NCBI GenBank assembly: GCA_001606155.1
Contig: LODT01000001.1
Location: 682,001-746,000, forward strand
Direction of reading: 5' to 3'
DNA length: 64,000 nt
Origin: Tieghemostelium lacteum
Lineage: Eukaryota; Evosea; Eumycetozoa; Dictyosteliales; Raperosteliaceae
Positions 43,171 to 54,764 of this stretch are shown here, piece by piece (position 1 is the first letter of the stretch; every line of letters begins with the position of its first letter). The translations under genes and the position numbers were made by a program. The notes below the pieces were generated by a model, which saw only the letters and a list, made by a program, of their open reading frames with translations, did not search any database and had not been told where the DNA came from.

Positions 43171-44151
43171 TTACTGACAATCAATTTTGTTTTTTTTATT
43201 ATTGTTAACTAAATTACCAAAATAAATAGAAATTGTTTTTAATTGATCATTTATATAGTTTTCTTCAATTTCACACTGATCCGAGCCACCTAACTTTTTT
43301 GACATAATAGTTAATTCTTCAATGTCATAATTACTAGTGTTTTTGGGTAAAAAGTATACAATGTTTTTGGTAATTCTCAATGCTTTTTGGAAAATATCAA
43401 AACCATTTGGTACCATATCACTTAGAGAAAATTCTTTAGATTGAATGTAATTAGGACCACCCCAAGGAGGTGAAAGGAAAATTACATCGATAGGTTGTGT
43501 TTCTATAGACTTTTTATAAACACCACTTGTAAAATTCATATAATCACTATTTATAAAATCAATTTTATCACCCTCTGGATAATAGATTTTATAGTTATGT
43601 CTTGCAATCTCTAATTTTAATGGATCAATATCCACCGATAAAACCAACTTACAATATTCACTAAACTGTATACTATTACCACCAGCTCCACAAAAACCAT
43701 CTAATAAAACATTGCATTCACATCTCTTGGCAATATGTTTTGCAATTAGCTCTGGTGTAACTGAAAACCAAGATTCCTGATCCAAAACAATACCTTGATC
43801 AAATTTTGAAAATAATCTATATCTCTGATTATAATATTTCTCTATAGATTTATCATTTACAAAAAATGGTTTTATATCTTCTTTATTAATTTCTACTTTT
43901 TCTTCTTCTTCTTCTTTTTCTTCTTCTTCTTTTTCTTCTTCTTCCTCGCTTTGAGTTCCTTTATCTACCTCTTCCTCTTCATCTTCAACTTTATCATGTT
44001 TTTCAATTTCATTATGTAATCTCCTAATTTGTTTTTTTAATCTTTTTCTTTTACTCTTCGTAAATAAATGAAAATTTTCATTATTAATTTGCTTTAATAA
44101 ATTGGTTTCTTTAAATTTATGTTTAATTGGAGTTTTTGGAACTTTACTCAT
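43171..44151 (-). CDS. TGS1: Trimethylguanosine synthase (TGS1), cap hypermethylase
   Basis: 326 residues from ATG 44151. It converts m7G caps of snRNA, snoRNA and telomerase RNA to m2,2,7G using SAM. The order is a basic N-terminus, an acidic Glu-rich tract and a Rossmann methyltransferase domain. Motif I is DGFCGAGGNSIQFS, the acidic motif is LSVDIDPLKLEIARHN, INSDYMNF follows, and the catalytic SPPWGGP box is at about residues 226-232, with its Trp stacking on the cap guanine. The family's WF(S/Y)VTPE region (ESWFSVTPELIAKHIA) precedes motif I. It is compact compared with animal TGS1, as in yeast. Confidence 0.92.
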   Translation of the reverse strand: MSKVPKTPIKHKFKETNLLKQINNENFHLFTKSKRKRLKKQIRRLHNEIEKHDKVEDEEEEVDKGTQSEEEEEKEEEEKEEEEEKVEINKEDIKPFFVNDKSIEKYYNQRYRLFSKFDQGIVLDQESWFSVTPELIAKHIAKRCECNVLLDGFCGAGGNSIQFSEYCKLVLSVDIDPLKLEIARHNYKIYYPEGDKIDFINSDYMNFTSGVYKKSIETQPIDVIFLSPPWGGPNYIQSKEFSLSDMVPNGFDIFQKALRITKNIVYFLPKNTSNYDIEELTIMSKKLGGSDQCEIEENYINDQLKTISIYFGNLVNNNKKNKIDCQ

Positions 44152-44371
44152 ATGTTCATTTGACCTTCTCAAAAATTTTAAATAAAAAAATTTAAAAAAA
44201 AGTAACACCTTTACAATTACCTAAAATTCAATTGAAAGAAATGTAATTGGTGTACAAATTATTTTTTATTTTAATATTAATAAAAAAAAAAAGAAAGTAT
44301 AATTCATCATTGGTTTATCAAGATGATTGAAACTAATAAAATTGAAGTAAAAAAAAAATAAAATAAATTAG

Positions 44372-45106
44372 TTAATTAACATTTAAAATGTTTGAATTCA
44401 AAGTGGTAGTTGGAGGAGTAGTGAGAACTGGGTTAGTTGGTTGAGCTTGAGGTTGAGCTTGAGGTTGAGCTTGTGGTTGAGCTGTGTTACATTGTACTTT
44501 TTGTTTGTATTGAGTAAAATAACCCAATTTTCTTCTTGAAACAGTTCCAGTGATTGGACAATAAATATTACATTCGGTAATTGGTTTCGAATAGAGATGA
44601 ATTGAAACTGATTCATCTTCAATTGACTCCATCATGTGGAAAGCAATTTCATCAGTGATATAACCAACTGAACCATTGTCAATTGGGTGTACATAGGATT
44701 TTTCTAATTCACCACAACCATAGGTGCTCTTGGTGCTCTTGTAGACAAAATAAGTCTCTTGAAGTTTACCATTGACGCAACCCATCCAGCATCTTTGATC
44801 TTCGTGGTTGTGAATTGGTGATGGTTGATCTTTTCTCCAACAAATAACCATCAATTCGAATTGATCTGTTCTAGCAATTAGGTTTCTAGTGTATCTAAAA
44901 GGACAATAGAATACATATTCTTTCCAATCATCACAATTGTTAATGTAGTTATTCAACAATTCTGAAATGGTTTCGCTGTGACCATAATATCCTTCTGGTT
45001 GTAATTTACTAAATTCATTTTGTAAATTATCTACCAATTTGTCTAAAGGTTTTTGTGTTGATTCATTTAGACATACATCTGGGCTTTGAATAATAGTACT
45101 ATTCAT
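44372..45106 (-). CDS. Cysteine dioxygenase type I
   Basis: 244 residues from ATG 45106. It oxidises L-cysteine to cysteine sulfinate with a mononuclear iron. The cupin core carries PSPIHNHEDQRCWMGCVNGKL, with the two His ligands in HNH and a cysteine positioned to form the Cys-Tyr cofactor. EIAFHMME supplies the third His and VSIHLYSKPI the last strand. The first 40 residues are helical as in CDO1. The C-terminus has a short (QPQA)n repeat followed by Thr/Pro-rich low complexity. The gene is divergently placed from a 950-bp spacer and 220 bp from TGS1. Confidence 0.9.
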   Translation of the reverse strand: MNSTIIQSPDVCLNESTQKPLDKLVDNLQNEFSKLQPEGYYGHSETISELLNNYINNCDDWKEYVFYCPFRYTRNLIARTDQFELMVICWRKDQPSPIHNHEDQRCWMGCVNGKLQETYFVYKSTKSTYGCGELEKSYVHPIDNGSVGYITDEIAFHMMESIEDESVSIHLYSKPITECNIYCPITGTVSRRKLGYFTQYKQKVQCNTAQPQAQPQAQPQAQPTNPVLTTPPTTTLNSNILNVN

Positions 45107-46056
45107 CTGTGTTCTATCTATCAATCTATTTGATTATTATTATTATTATTTATATATTTATTATTGTAACAATGTCAATAATATGTTTTAAATTTTGTTT
45201 TTATATTCAAAATTGAAATTGAAATTGAATCACAAAAGGGTGTGTGAGTGTGGGGTGTGAGGAGGTGTGGAAATTTAAAAAAGTAACAATTGTTTGAAAA
45301 TTTCAAAAATAGATCAAAAAGTTGATCCTTATTGGTTCTCGATATTAATAAACTAAAATAGTCTATATTAAACTAAGTAATAATGTTGAAATGTGTAGAG
45401 CTAGTCTATTTTTTGTTATCCTTGGAAATTTGAAAAAAAAAAAAATAGTTGGAAAAGTAGTCTAGTTTTTTGAAAATTGTTAAAGACAACATCTACCTCA
45501 CCCCCCTGTGAATATTCATACTAACCCTAATTAAGCTGTAATTCTTTATAGACTTTTGACCAATATAGTTTATTTTATAATAAAAATAAAAATTATTTAA
45601 AAGTTCACCAATGTGGTAGAGGGGTATTGCAAAATAGATATTTTAAAAAAAAAATATTAAAATAAATGTTGTTTCAATGAACAATTTTATATAAATAATT
45701 ATTTGTATAATACAAAAAAAGGGAGTATATAATAATACACTGATATTAGAGTAATAATTAAAAGTGAATAATTTTAAAAAAAAAAAAATAAATTAAAAAA
45801 TATCTATTATGCTTTTCCTCAAAAATCCAAAATATACGTTGTCCCGTTTGAATTTTCATCATACTTTTTTAAATTTCAAAATATCTCTGCCTAAAGTGAG
45901 AAAAAATAATATCATAAAAAATACAATGAAAATTCAAAATGAGATAATATTTCACTATTGAAAACTTTTGTTATAATAAATAAAGTACATTGTGTTTGGT
46001 ATCAGATTTTTTTTTTTATTATTATAAACAACAACACCATGTGGATAATTTCAAAA
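45107..46056. other. Intergenic, AT-rich with a GT-rich patch
   Basis: This is the promoter side of cysteine dioxygenase. It contains an AAT-type triplet run (45134-45149 complement), a GTGTGTGAG...GGGTGTGAGGAGGTG patch at 45239-45270 that is unusually G-rich for this DNA, and many A/T runs. No gene was found. Confidence 0.5.
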
Positions 46057-48759
46057 TTATTGTGGTGGGGTTGGTAATGCTCTTTTAACAACAGGTTGTT
46101 TTGGTATGGGTATTGGTAAAGGTCTCTTTGCAATATTTGCTTGTTGTTGTTGATCTTGACCATCAGTGATGGTATTACTATCAGAGTGAGAAGAATTTAC
46201 ATTTAAATTTGTTTCTTTTTGTACATTGTTAATTAATGGTGGAGGTGGTGTGGTGGGTGGTAAGGGTCTTTTAGATACTATATTACTATTATTTTGTGGT
46301 AGTTGTGGTAGTGGTTGTTGTTGTGGTTGTGGTTGTTGTATATTTGAATTGGAAGGGGATCTTTGTGGTGGTTTTGGTGCTTTATTTGGTGTTATAAAAG
46401 TAGCAGTTGTTGGTGAGCCATTTATACTATCATTATTATTAATATTTGAAGAAGATGGTTGTGGTGATATTGGAATAGGTGGCTTTGGTTTAGTAGATAA
46501 ATTAATATTACTATTACTTGAGGGTGTTGGTGTAGTTTTTAAAATGGGTGGAGGTGGCATTGGTTGGGAATTTGATCGATTGGTTCTTCTAATAACATTA
46601 ATATTACTATTATTAGATATGTCTGAGTTACTGTTTGAAAGTGTAGAGAGATTTGGTGTACTTGTATTGGAAGTATTTGGAACAGGTGTTGGAGGTAATG
46701 GTGGTAAATTTGATGTAGGAGGTGGTGGTGTTGATGGTAAAGGTGGTTTACTACTAGATGTTATCATATTGGGTAATTTATTTTTTGGAAACTCTGGTGA
46801 TTGAAATTTAAGTGTTTCTTTACCATTACTGCTAGAAGTACTACTATTATTTTGATCATTATTATTTTTGTGAATTATAGAAGTTGGGGTCATTGGTAAT
46901 GGAATACCTTTTTGACCAGGTTTTAAAAAGAAAGCAGGTTCACTTTGAGTTCTATTGAAATCTTTGTGAGTGTCGGATGTTGGTTGAATAGGTAGAGAAT
47001 TTTCTCTTTTTTCTTTTGAACCACCACCGAATAGTTTCTTTTTCAAAGTACCACTACTACTGTAATCTTTTTCTTTTGTGGTTCCGTCAGGTGACGATGG
47101 TAAGAATGCTGTTAGATTTGCATTGGAATTCGATCTTGATGATTTCTTATTTTGTTGGTCATGACCAAGTAAAGAGTTCAGTCTAGTTATAGTATTATAT
47201 TTATCATTACCAATTAGGTTATTACTACTGTTGGAATGTGATAGGTTACCTGTAGATGATGACAATGGATTACTCTGTTCCTTTTCATTTATAGTTATAT
47301 AATCAAAACAAAAGAGACAAACTCTAACAGGTTTGTTCTTTTTGATATTTGGAATTAGTTTTTTACCACTACTACATGAACCACAAACAACTTTACCACA
47401 GTTTCTACAATGATGTCTACGATTGATAATTGTGAAGGAGTCATTGCAAAACATGCATTTTGAAGCCTCTTTATCAGGGACCCACACAGGGACCTCTTCA
47501 GTTCCCAATGTGTGTTCATAGGTTGCCGAGCTATTAGTTTCAATTTTGGTACCTGCCAACAACTCTCTAAAATCATTTAACCAATTATTCTTCTCTTTTA
47601 CAGTCTCACTAAAGACAGTAAAGGATTTTTGTGAACTGGATACAATCTGAAAAGCATTCTTTTGATTATCACGATCTTTTACATCCTTAATCTTGTTGAT
47701 ATCGGACAACATGATTAATCTATGGAATGTATAGGTTGTGTGCATTGCTGTAGTTGGTGGTGAAAATGCACCTGTTCCCGCATTCTCTGCCAGAGAATTT
47801 GGATTAAAAGAAGTATACATTACAGCATCTGTAAACAAAAAGAACCAACGTGGTTTAATTGCTTTTCTACAGACTTTCATTAGACAACCTTCACGGACAA
47901 ACAATCTTTGATCATTTATCAATCTGGGTCCACCCACCAAACAGTTTTGAATCTGTTCTACTTTTGCTTTGTTTTCCTGTTTTCTAATTTCTTCATTTAC
48001 ACACTGAGTTGTTTTTGTAACTAATTCCAATACAGCTTCTATATCTTTAAAATCTCTATGATCAGGTTCTGTATTCTTTAATAACTCATTAAACAATAGT
48101 TTATATCTTGGCATTCTTTGAACTGGTGTAATCTATATACATATATTAATATACTACAATCTATACCTCGTGTATGTCTACTATTACTTACTAATAGAGA
48201 ATTTAAATCCAATTTAGATTGTTGACTTTCTCTAACAGTTTGAAGAAAGGATACAAAAGATGGTTTCTTCTCTTGTAGTTTCTGTATAGTTTCTATAGAG
48301 TTTCCTTGGTTTTTACCATAGGATATAAAGGATTGAAACTGTTTTGACCTTGATAGAAATGGTTGAAAAATACTCTCACTCTGTTCATCATAAAGTATTC
48401 TCTCCAAATCCAATATTATTGCATCACTGAGTTCTTTTATACCTTCAATATTTGAGAATATAGATAGAATCATATGATTCTCTAAAACTGCAGGTTGACC
48501 TGATCTAAGTGGTTCTAAATAAAACTGTTTAATAAAATATCACAATTAGACACCAAATCAATTTGAAATATAACAATAGTATACAAACACTAATTGCATT
48601 TAATAAGTGTTGATTATATGATTTCTCAGTTGTATAAACTTCTTTTATCAATTTTGTTCGATGAGATTCCTCAATTGTATATTCTGTTGTTTGTTGTTGT
48701 GACACTTCATTATTGCTATTTTCTATATAAAATTCCTGTTGTGTTTCAACAGTTGTCAT
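46057..48759 (-). CDS. RhoGEF with DH, PH and FYVE domains
   Basis: Three exons (48759..48589, 48524..48192, 48132..46057) joined over 64- and 59-bp introns give 859 residues. DH domain at about 14-215, with the helix TKLIKEVYTTEKSYNQHLL, FYLEPLRSG across the first junction and the signature ITPVQRMPRYKLLFNELLK across the second. PH domain at about 245-365 (REGCLMKVCRKAIKPRWFFL). FYVE finger at about 387-449 with WVPDKEASKCMFC and RRHHCRNCGKVVCGSCS, which binds PI3P. A long Ser/Asn tract and a proline-rich C-terminus with many PPxP motifs follow, likely SH3 docking. This is FGD-like in domain order and should activate a Rho/Rac GTPase at PI3P membranes. The second intron interrupts the DH signature, which supports the splicing. 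Confidence 0.92.
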
Positions 48760-49163
48760 ATTTTCTTGCTCTTTTTAGAAATTAGTATTTATAATAATGT
48801 GTTTTGATAGATATATTTAAAATGGGAAAAAAAATAATAAATAAATGTGTCAAAAAAAATTTTAAAGTAAAAAAATATCTTGATATTATTATTAGTGGTT
48901 TGTTAGACAAATTAATTTTTCTTTTATTTTTTTTTAATTAATTAAAAAAAAATATGAAGTTTAAAACTTCAAATAATGTCCCAAAGTTTCGATTGATTCT
49001 ATTCTTTCATTGAAAGAATAACCTTATAATTAATGATCTTATCTTAGTTTTTGTTTTTTTTTCTTTTGATATTTTTGATATTTATTTTGTAAATAATAAA
49101 ATAAAGTTAAATTCAAATAAAATTATTTACAATAAAATTTAAATTGTATTATATAAAGAAGGA
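48760..49163. other. Intergenic, AT-rich
   Basis: About 400 bp between two minus-strand genes: the RhoGEF promoter and the 3' end of the next gene. AT-rich with T-runs. No feature seen. Confidence 0.6.
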
Positions 49164-51464
49164 TTAATAACAAACATGATCCCATAGAGGAGCATGTTGA
49201 GGTGGAGATGATAGAGTTCCATTGAGATGTTGGAATTCATGAACAAAATAAATGGTGAATCTGTATAATTGTTCATGACCAAAATGTCTCTTGTTAAATT
49301 CTCTGCAAATATAACGACCCATTTCCAAACGCATTGGATCGGCACCGTATTGATTGAACCCATTCTCCCAGTACTTGAACCAACGATGGTTACCATAGGA
49401 TGGATAGAATGGATCGGGTTTGTCAAATGAGACCTCCTTGTTGATTTCAAAGTTAAAAATACCCTCTTTCTTAAACAGCTCCACTGGAGTACCATCCTCC
49501 AAATTACCGTGAATTACATGCCACCAATGTGTCTTTGGTGGTGATGGACTGAACATATTCCAACCCTGATCAAGACGCAACAAATATCCAAATTGATTGT
49601 ATTCTGATTTGTAACCCAAATTGAAGTATCTAAAGGTATGTAAATTGTAAGCCAACAAGAACCAACAGATAAATGCCATCCAAATGTTATTAACCCATCC
49701 ATAGTATCTTGGGAGTGGTTTGGCAAATTGTTTCTTCTCTTGATAGAGTGATGGTTTCTGTTCCTGAATTTGAGATTGTTGAGTCTTTTGGTGAATAAAT
49801 AGCATAATTCTACCAAAGAAAGCTTCAGAGAATGATGATGGAATATAATTACATGCCCAAGCGAATGGGAATAGTAAGGGTGATTTAGAGCAGATCAATA
49901 AAAGTGCATGAATATTTGATTTTCTAATGCCATTTCCATCGATGGTTACCAACCAATCATCACCTAATAAAAGTGATTTACTGTCACTGATTCTATTAGA
50001 CTGTTTTTTGGTGCTGGAGTTGCTAGTTGGTTTTCTATTCAAAAGTATGCCGTTATCTTCGATAGTCTCTTCATCTTCTGATGTCTCTTCATCGTCAATA
50101 GTTGAGATGTTGATAGGTGAAGATACAGAAGATATACGATCCTCAGGATTAATTCTCTCCAATGGTGAGAACTCTGCGGTATTTGGAAGAATAAAGAATG
50201 TCTTGAGTGTCAATGTAATGTATTGCGATAGCGGACTTGTGGTATTATAGTGTACTCTCAATGGTCTTTGTCCCTTGAGAATTTTCTGATCAGCCCAATT
50301 AAAGAATCTGTCCCATGCAAAAGGTGGTATATTGATAGCCTGTGCACCAGCAGTCACAAAAAAGAACAAACCTAAACGAAGACAACTTACAAACCCTGCA
50401 TGCATACAAAAGAATCCAAAAGCAGCAAACAAACGGAAATAGTCAGTCCAGAAGGGAATGGACATGAAGAATATTCCAAAAAGTTCCCATTTTGCAACGG
50501 CTAGGGTCATGAGTCTGAGTGGTTCACGAAATTGCACTAAAAATTTTGCAAAATCAGTGGCAAAGTAGTCTAATGTGATGGCATAGAAGGTGGCTTCACC
50601 ATTCTTCCATTCCTCACCAGTCTTGTGGAAGAATGAGGCTACGTACATGCACCCCATTTGAAGAAGGACAGCAAAGGTTGCAAAAGAGAGGAATCTATAA
50701 CGATTAGAGTACTCGGCAGTCAGAGGTTTGTATTTGTAGTAGCTGTCCTGTTTTTGCACTGACGAGAAATCCAGTGAGATTTCTTGACTGTTTTGATCTT
50801 TTGATATAGTGATATCTTGACCACCGTTGGCAGAGTGCTGTTGAGGTGAATGTTGACCTACTATGATACCGCTTGAAGGTGTTTCTATGTCATTGTGGGT
50901 ACTGTTGATTGTTGGAATGGGTTTTTGTTTTTCAGTTGCAAATGTTGCAGTGTCTACTGAATAGAACTGTGCAGTTGGTAAGAACATATTGATAAACAAC
51001 ATCATACGGAAGAATACGTCACCACCATGACCGATTACACCGTTGTAGGCTTGTAATGAGATGGTCATAAACCAGGTCAGTACTGAAAAGGTTTTGGTTC
51101 TGTACCCTATCATCATGAGGAATGCAAATCCAATGTGTATCCAAAAGAAGAACAGTTGTGCACCCCAACTTGTGTTTATCAAATGTATAGGGAAGAAGAA
51201 GTTACTACTATATCTAGTGACTATTAAAGATCTTGGCATTATACCTTCTTCAGTGTACATTACACGTAAATCTGTAAGTCTCTCTAGCATATCACCAATG
51301 ACACAAAGTGCCATCACAACTCTAAACAATGCAATAGATCTCAAATCCATTCCAAACATTTGTTGCATTTTCAGCTTAAATCTACCCCATGTCAAATTTG
51401 ACATGTTAAATTCAATTCCACCAATTCCATTACCAATTGGTGATTTTAATTTAGATTTCCCCAT
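49164..51464 (-). CDS. HTTM-domain membrane protein (vitamin K-dependent gamma-carboxylase-like)
   Basis: 766 residues, single exon. The N-terminal half has the multi-helix HTTM layout seen in gamma-glutamyl carboxylase: DLRSIALFRVVMALCVIGDM, IMPRSL..., WGAQLFFFWIHIGFAFLMMIGYRTK, then NGVIGHGGDVFFRMMLFINMFLPT, and later helices to INIPPFAWDRFFNW. The C-terminal part (LRLDQGWNMFSPSPPKTHWWHV; EFNKRHFGHEQLYRFTIYFV) is the globular domain of HTTM proteins of the bacterial/protist type. Ser/Gln-rich loops are inserted between helices. True carboxylase activity is not implied; many HTTM proteins have unknown substrates. Divergent from the SUMO ligase gene. Confidence 0.85.
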   Translation of the reverse strand: MGKSKLKSPIGNGIGGIEFNMSNLTWGRFKLKMQQMFGMDLRSIALFRVVMALCVIGDMLERLTDLRVMYTEEGIMPRSLIVTRYSSNFFFPIHLINTSWGAQLFFFWIHIGFAFLMMIGYRTKTFSVLTWFMTISLQAYNGVIGHGGDVFFRMMLFINMFLPTAQFYSVDTATFATEKQKPIPTINSTHNDIETPSSGIIVGQHSPQQHSANGGQDITISKDQNSQEISLDFSSVQKQDSYYKYKPLTAEYSNRYRFLSFATFAVLLQMGCMYVASFFHKTGEEWKNGEATFYAITLDYFATDFAKFLVQFREPLRLMTLAVAKWELFGIFFMSIPFWTDYFRLFAAFGFFCMHAGFVSCLRLGLFFFVTAGAQAINIPPFAWDRFFNWADQKILKGQRPLRVHYNTTSPLSQYITLTLKTFFILPNTAEFSPLERINPEDRISSVSSPINISTIDDEETSEDEETIEDNGILLNRKPTSNSSTKKQSNRISDSKSLLLGDDWLVTIDGNGIRKSNIHALLLICSKSPLLFPFAWACNYIPSSFSEAFFGRIMLFIHQKTQQSQIQEQKPSLYQEKKQFAKPLPRYYGWVNNIWMAFICWFLLAYNLHTFRYFNLGYKSEYNQFGYLLRLDQGWNMFSPSPPKTHWWHVIHGNLEDGTPVELFKKEGIFNFEINKEVSFDKPDPFYPSYGNHRWFKYWENGFNQYGADPMRLEMGRYICREFNKRHFGHEQLYRFTIYFVHEFQHLNGTLSSPPQHAPLWDHVCY

Positions 51465-52289
51465 TACTAACTTTATATTCTATAATAGTACTCTGTATAT
51501 ATTTGATTTTACAAAGAGAATAATATCTATATTGTTTTACTATATCCTGTAAAATAAATCTGACAAATTACTATAATTGAGGATTATAATAAAAAGAAAA
51601 AAAAAAGACAGTGTGTCAAGTTAATATTGCTATTACTAATTGTTTAAGGAGAGGAATAAGTTTGGGTTGAGATGTAAATAATCAAAACCACTAAACACAC
51701 TTTTAAATATAATTTGTTTTTTTTTTTTAAATTAAGCTAATAATTGTTATAGGATGATGACTACAACAGTGAAACTTAGTGTGTGATCAGTGGTGTATTT
51801 GACTTTTTTTTGTGAGGAAGTGATTCAATACTAACATTTACAAAACAAGTTTTATAAAACAGTAAATCAAATATCAGTATCTCTAATGAAGGTATAACTT
51901 AAGGAAAAAAAGTCTCGTTTGTTTAAATGAAAAAAAATCTAATTTTTTTTTAATTTTGTTAGTTGTCAGTAGTTAGATAATTTGCTGACTATTAAAAATC
52001 AATGGAAATTTCCTTTTTTTTATAAAAAAACATATCAAATCTTTAACATTCCAATCTTGAATCATGATTAAAAAAAATAAAAAGAAATATATATTCTTTC
52101 CTATTATGATTTTAAATATTGATATTGTTAAATGAAATTCAATTTTTAATATCTGTATTGACAAAACAAAGCAATGAGCATCTTGCATTACAATTAAAAA
52201 AAACATAAATTTTTTTTAAATTTTTTACAATTTATTCACGTATCCGTTAGTTATTCGACTACAGTAATAATGACAATAACCCTTGTAAA
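51465..52289. other. Intergenic, divergent promoter region
   Basis: About 825 bp between the divergent HTTM and SUMO ligase genes. AT-rich with poly(A/T) runs at 51715-51730 and 51935-51955. A minus-strand frame at 51973..52206 is hydrophobic low complexity and not convincing. Confidence 0.5.
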
Positions 52290-52897
52290 ATGCCTCTTAC
52301 ACCAAATGAAATAAGTCAAATAACAGTCAAGTTACGATGGCAAAATGATAATGAAACTAAAGAAAGATTAAAAGAGTTTGTTTATAAAATGGTGTTCAGA
52401 TACTTTTAGATGTTTAAACACTAACATTTTATGTATTTGAAAAATAGTTTAGCATCTATCAACAAAATATTGTTAGCAGATTTAAAGGATATATTTAAGA
52501 TTTTAAAAGCTACAAGAGGAATACCATTAGGAATGTATGGTAACAAAGCAGAGTATGTCAAAAGAGTTTTTTCATTGGTTTCTAGTGGAGATATAAACGC
52601 TAGAAGTTCTATACAAGTACAAGGACGTATAAAACAAGCTAGTAATTATGGAAAAACTGTTAATAGTAATGATATCTATAATCGATCTCACCCACAAGTA
52701 CCTCAATCATTATTAAATCAACAAAATAGTCAAGTAAACTACCATCATCAACCTCAAATTCAACCTCCACCTCAACAACAACTACAACCAAACTCTCAAT
52801 ATCGATTTAATATACCACAATTACCAGTACCTATTGGTCTGAATATAAATGCAACTATAAATATACCGCCAGGATATAATTATAATGCTCCCCAACC

Positions 52898-52980
<83 letters not shown>

Positions 52981-54271
52981 CCCAATAGAATTATAAACAA
53001 GCAAGCACCTCAATATGTAACAAGATACCCTAATGGTACCTATATTTTTAAACTTCCACCACAACCACAACCACTAAATAACCAACCAAAAATGGTACCA
53101 AAATTGAGTCCGCATATATCTAATGGTGTAGGACTTCAATTACAACAACTAAACCAAAAAGCTCAACAACAAGGATTGACATCAGTGTACAGTCCTTATT
53201 TTACTAAAGAAACAGAGATTAAATTCAATGAAAAGCAATCACCATTTGTAGAGGAAATACAGAAAATTCACACACAACGTTATAAGGATAGTGCCAATTA
53301 CTATTTTGACATTGACAATCATATTATTACACAGTTGGAAAAGAAACCACCGGAAATTCAGATTCACATACGTCTTTTTAATCCAAACATTGGATATGAT
53401 ATTCTATATCAACAGGATCTCAGACTGAAAGTTAATGAAAAGAATGTATTTGTTAATATCAAAAAGATTCGTTTTAAAGCATTTCAACATCCTTTTATCA
53501 TACAAAAGGGTATTGATATTACACAATTTATAAAGAAAAGAAACAGAATTCAATTGAATTTCCGATCGGAAGGTGTAATTGTAATTCAAGTGGTCAGAGA
53601 CAAACCTCTGTCAAAAATTGTCGAAGGATATGTAAATCAGTATAAACAATTTGCCTCTAGTGGTCAAAATCTATTACAACAGGCCAAAAAGAAACAGGAT
53701 GAGGATCTTGAAGAGTTAACCTATGATCTCACCATGAGATGTCCACTCTCTTACAAGGTTATTGAATATCCTGCCAAATCTACATTGTGCACTCACAATC
53801 AATGTTTTGATTTGGGTGCTTTTATAGAGTACTCAAATCAACAACAATTGTGGAATTGTCCAATTTGTCATTGTACAGCCGCTCCACACACTCTAAAAAT
53901 TGACCATTATTTTAAAACCATCATTGACAAGGCACCAAAAGATTGTTATCATGTCTCTGTATTCCCTGATCAAACCTATGAATACAAAAATGATTCTGGT
54001 GAGAAATTTGATATAACAGGTGGTATTCAATCCTCAACTTCAAAGAATCTCAATAGCAGTAATAATAATAAGTTACAGTTGGCATTAGCAACTCAAAATG
54101 TTGATTCAATTATTGTTGATTTAGATGATGAAGATGATGTTTTACCAACCTCTATACCCAATAACAATAATAATATCACCAAAAGCAATAATAGCATTAA
54201 TAATATTAGTAATCATCTTATTAATAATAATATAAATAATAATAATAATTATAATAATAATAATCATAATC

Positions 54272-54322
<51 letters not shown>

Positions 54323-54666
54323 GTAATCAAAATTCTAATAATAATATAATATCAAATTCAACCAATAATCTTCTAAATAATGTAAATTCTGCCTATATGA
54401 ATTATGATGATGATGATGATAATGATGATGAAGAAGAAGAAGAAAATGAAGAAGAAGAGGAAGATTATTATCCCTCCGTTTTAAACAAACATAGTAGATA
54501 TATCTATGATTTATGGGACGATGATGATTATAATGAAGATGAAGAAGAAGAAGAAAATGAAGATGATTACAACCCAACTCAAACAATCCCATTTGGTACC
54601 AATACTAGTAGTAGTAGTGGTGGCGGAGGTGGTAATGATGCAATAGTAATTAGTGATGATGAATAA
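52290..54666 (+). CDS. PIAS/Siz-type SUMO E3 ligase (SAP, PINIT, SP-RING), frame break at CAA repeat
   Basis: Exon 1 52290..52393, a 54-bp intron, then exon 2 to 54666. Order: SAP-like domain (LLADLKDIFKILKAT...GNKAEYVKRV), Gln/Pro/Asn-rich linker, PINIT domain (SPYFTKETEIKF to VVRDKPLSKIVEGYV), and SP-RING (LTMRCPLSYKVIEYPAKST, then CTHNQCFDLGAF and WNCPICH), where the E2 binds. A poly-Asn tract and an acidic tail follow. Two SUMO-interacting motifs are visible: IIVDLDDED and, at the very end, AIVISDDE. Upstream of the CAA repeat the good frame reads ACA (Thr); downstream it reads CAA (Gln). One base too many, for example in the CCCC at 52890-52893, would explain this, so I suspect an assembly error or a real frameshift allele. 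The intron donor (GTTCAG) is weak. Confidence 0.82.
52896..52980 (+). repeat. (CAA)n tract
   Basis: About 28 CAA triplets inside the SUMO ligase gene. It is read as poly-Gln or poly-Thr depending on frame and is the site of the frame break. Confidence 0.95.
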
Positions 54667-54764
54667 AAAAAAAGAATTACAAAGTACTTTTTTTTTATAT
54701 GTTATCAAAAACAGATAATTGATAAATTTATTTTTTTATCCTTATTTTTGTAAGAATCACAGAT

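Noticed and set aside
46226-46804. 192-codon plus-strand frame, Gly-rich
   Set aside because: It is antisense to the proline-rich tail of the RhoGEF gene; the Gly richness mirrors CCA/CCT proline codons.
49139-49495. 118-codon minus-strand frame at the end of the HTTM gene
   Set aside because: Out of frame with the HTTM domain, no domain of its own, and starts inside that gene.
51973-52206. Hydrophobic minus-strand 77-codon frame
   Set aside because: Phe/Ile-rich translation of poly(A/T) spacer, without signal-peptide architecture or splice support.
52685-52695. DUSE-like ACCCACAA near 52.69 kb
   Set aside because: It lies inside the SUMO ligase coding sequence and encodes part of SHPQVP.
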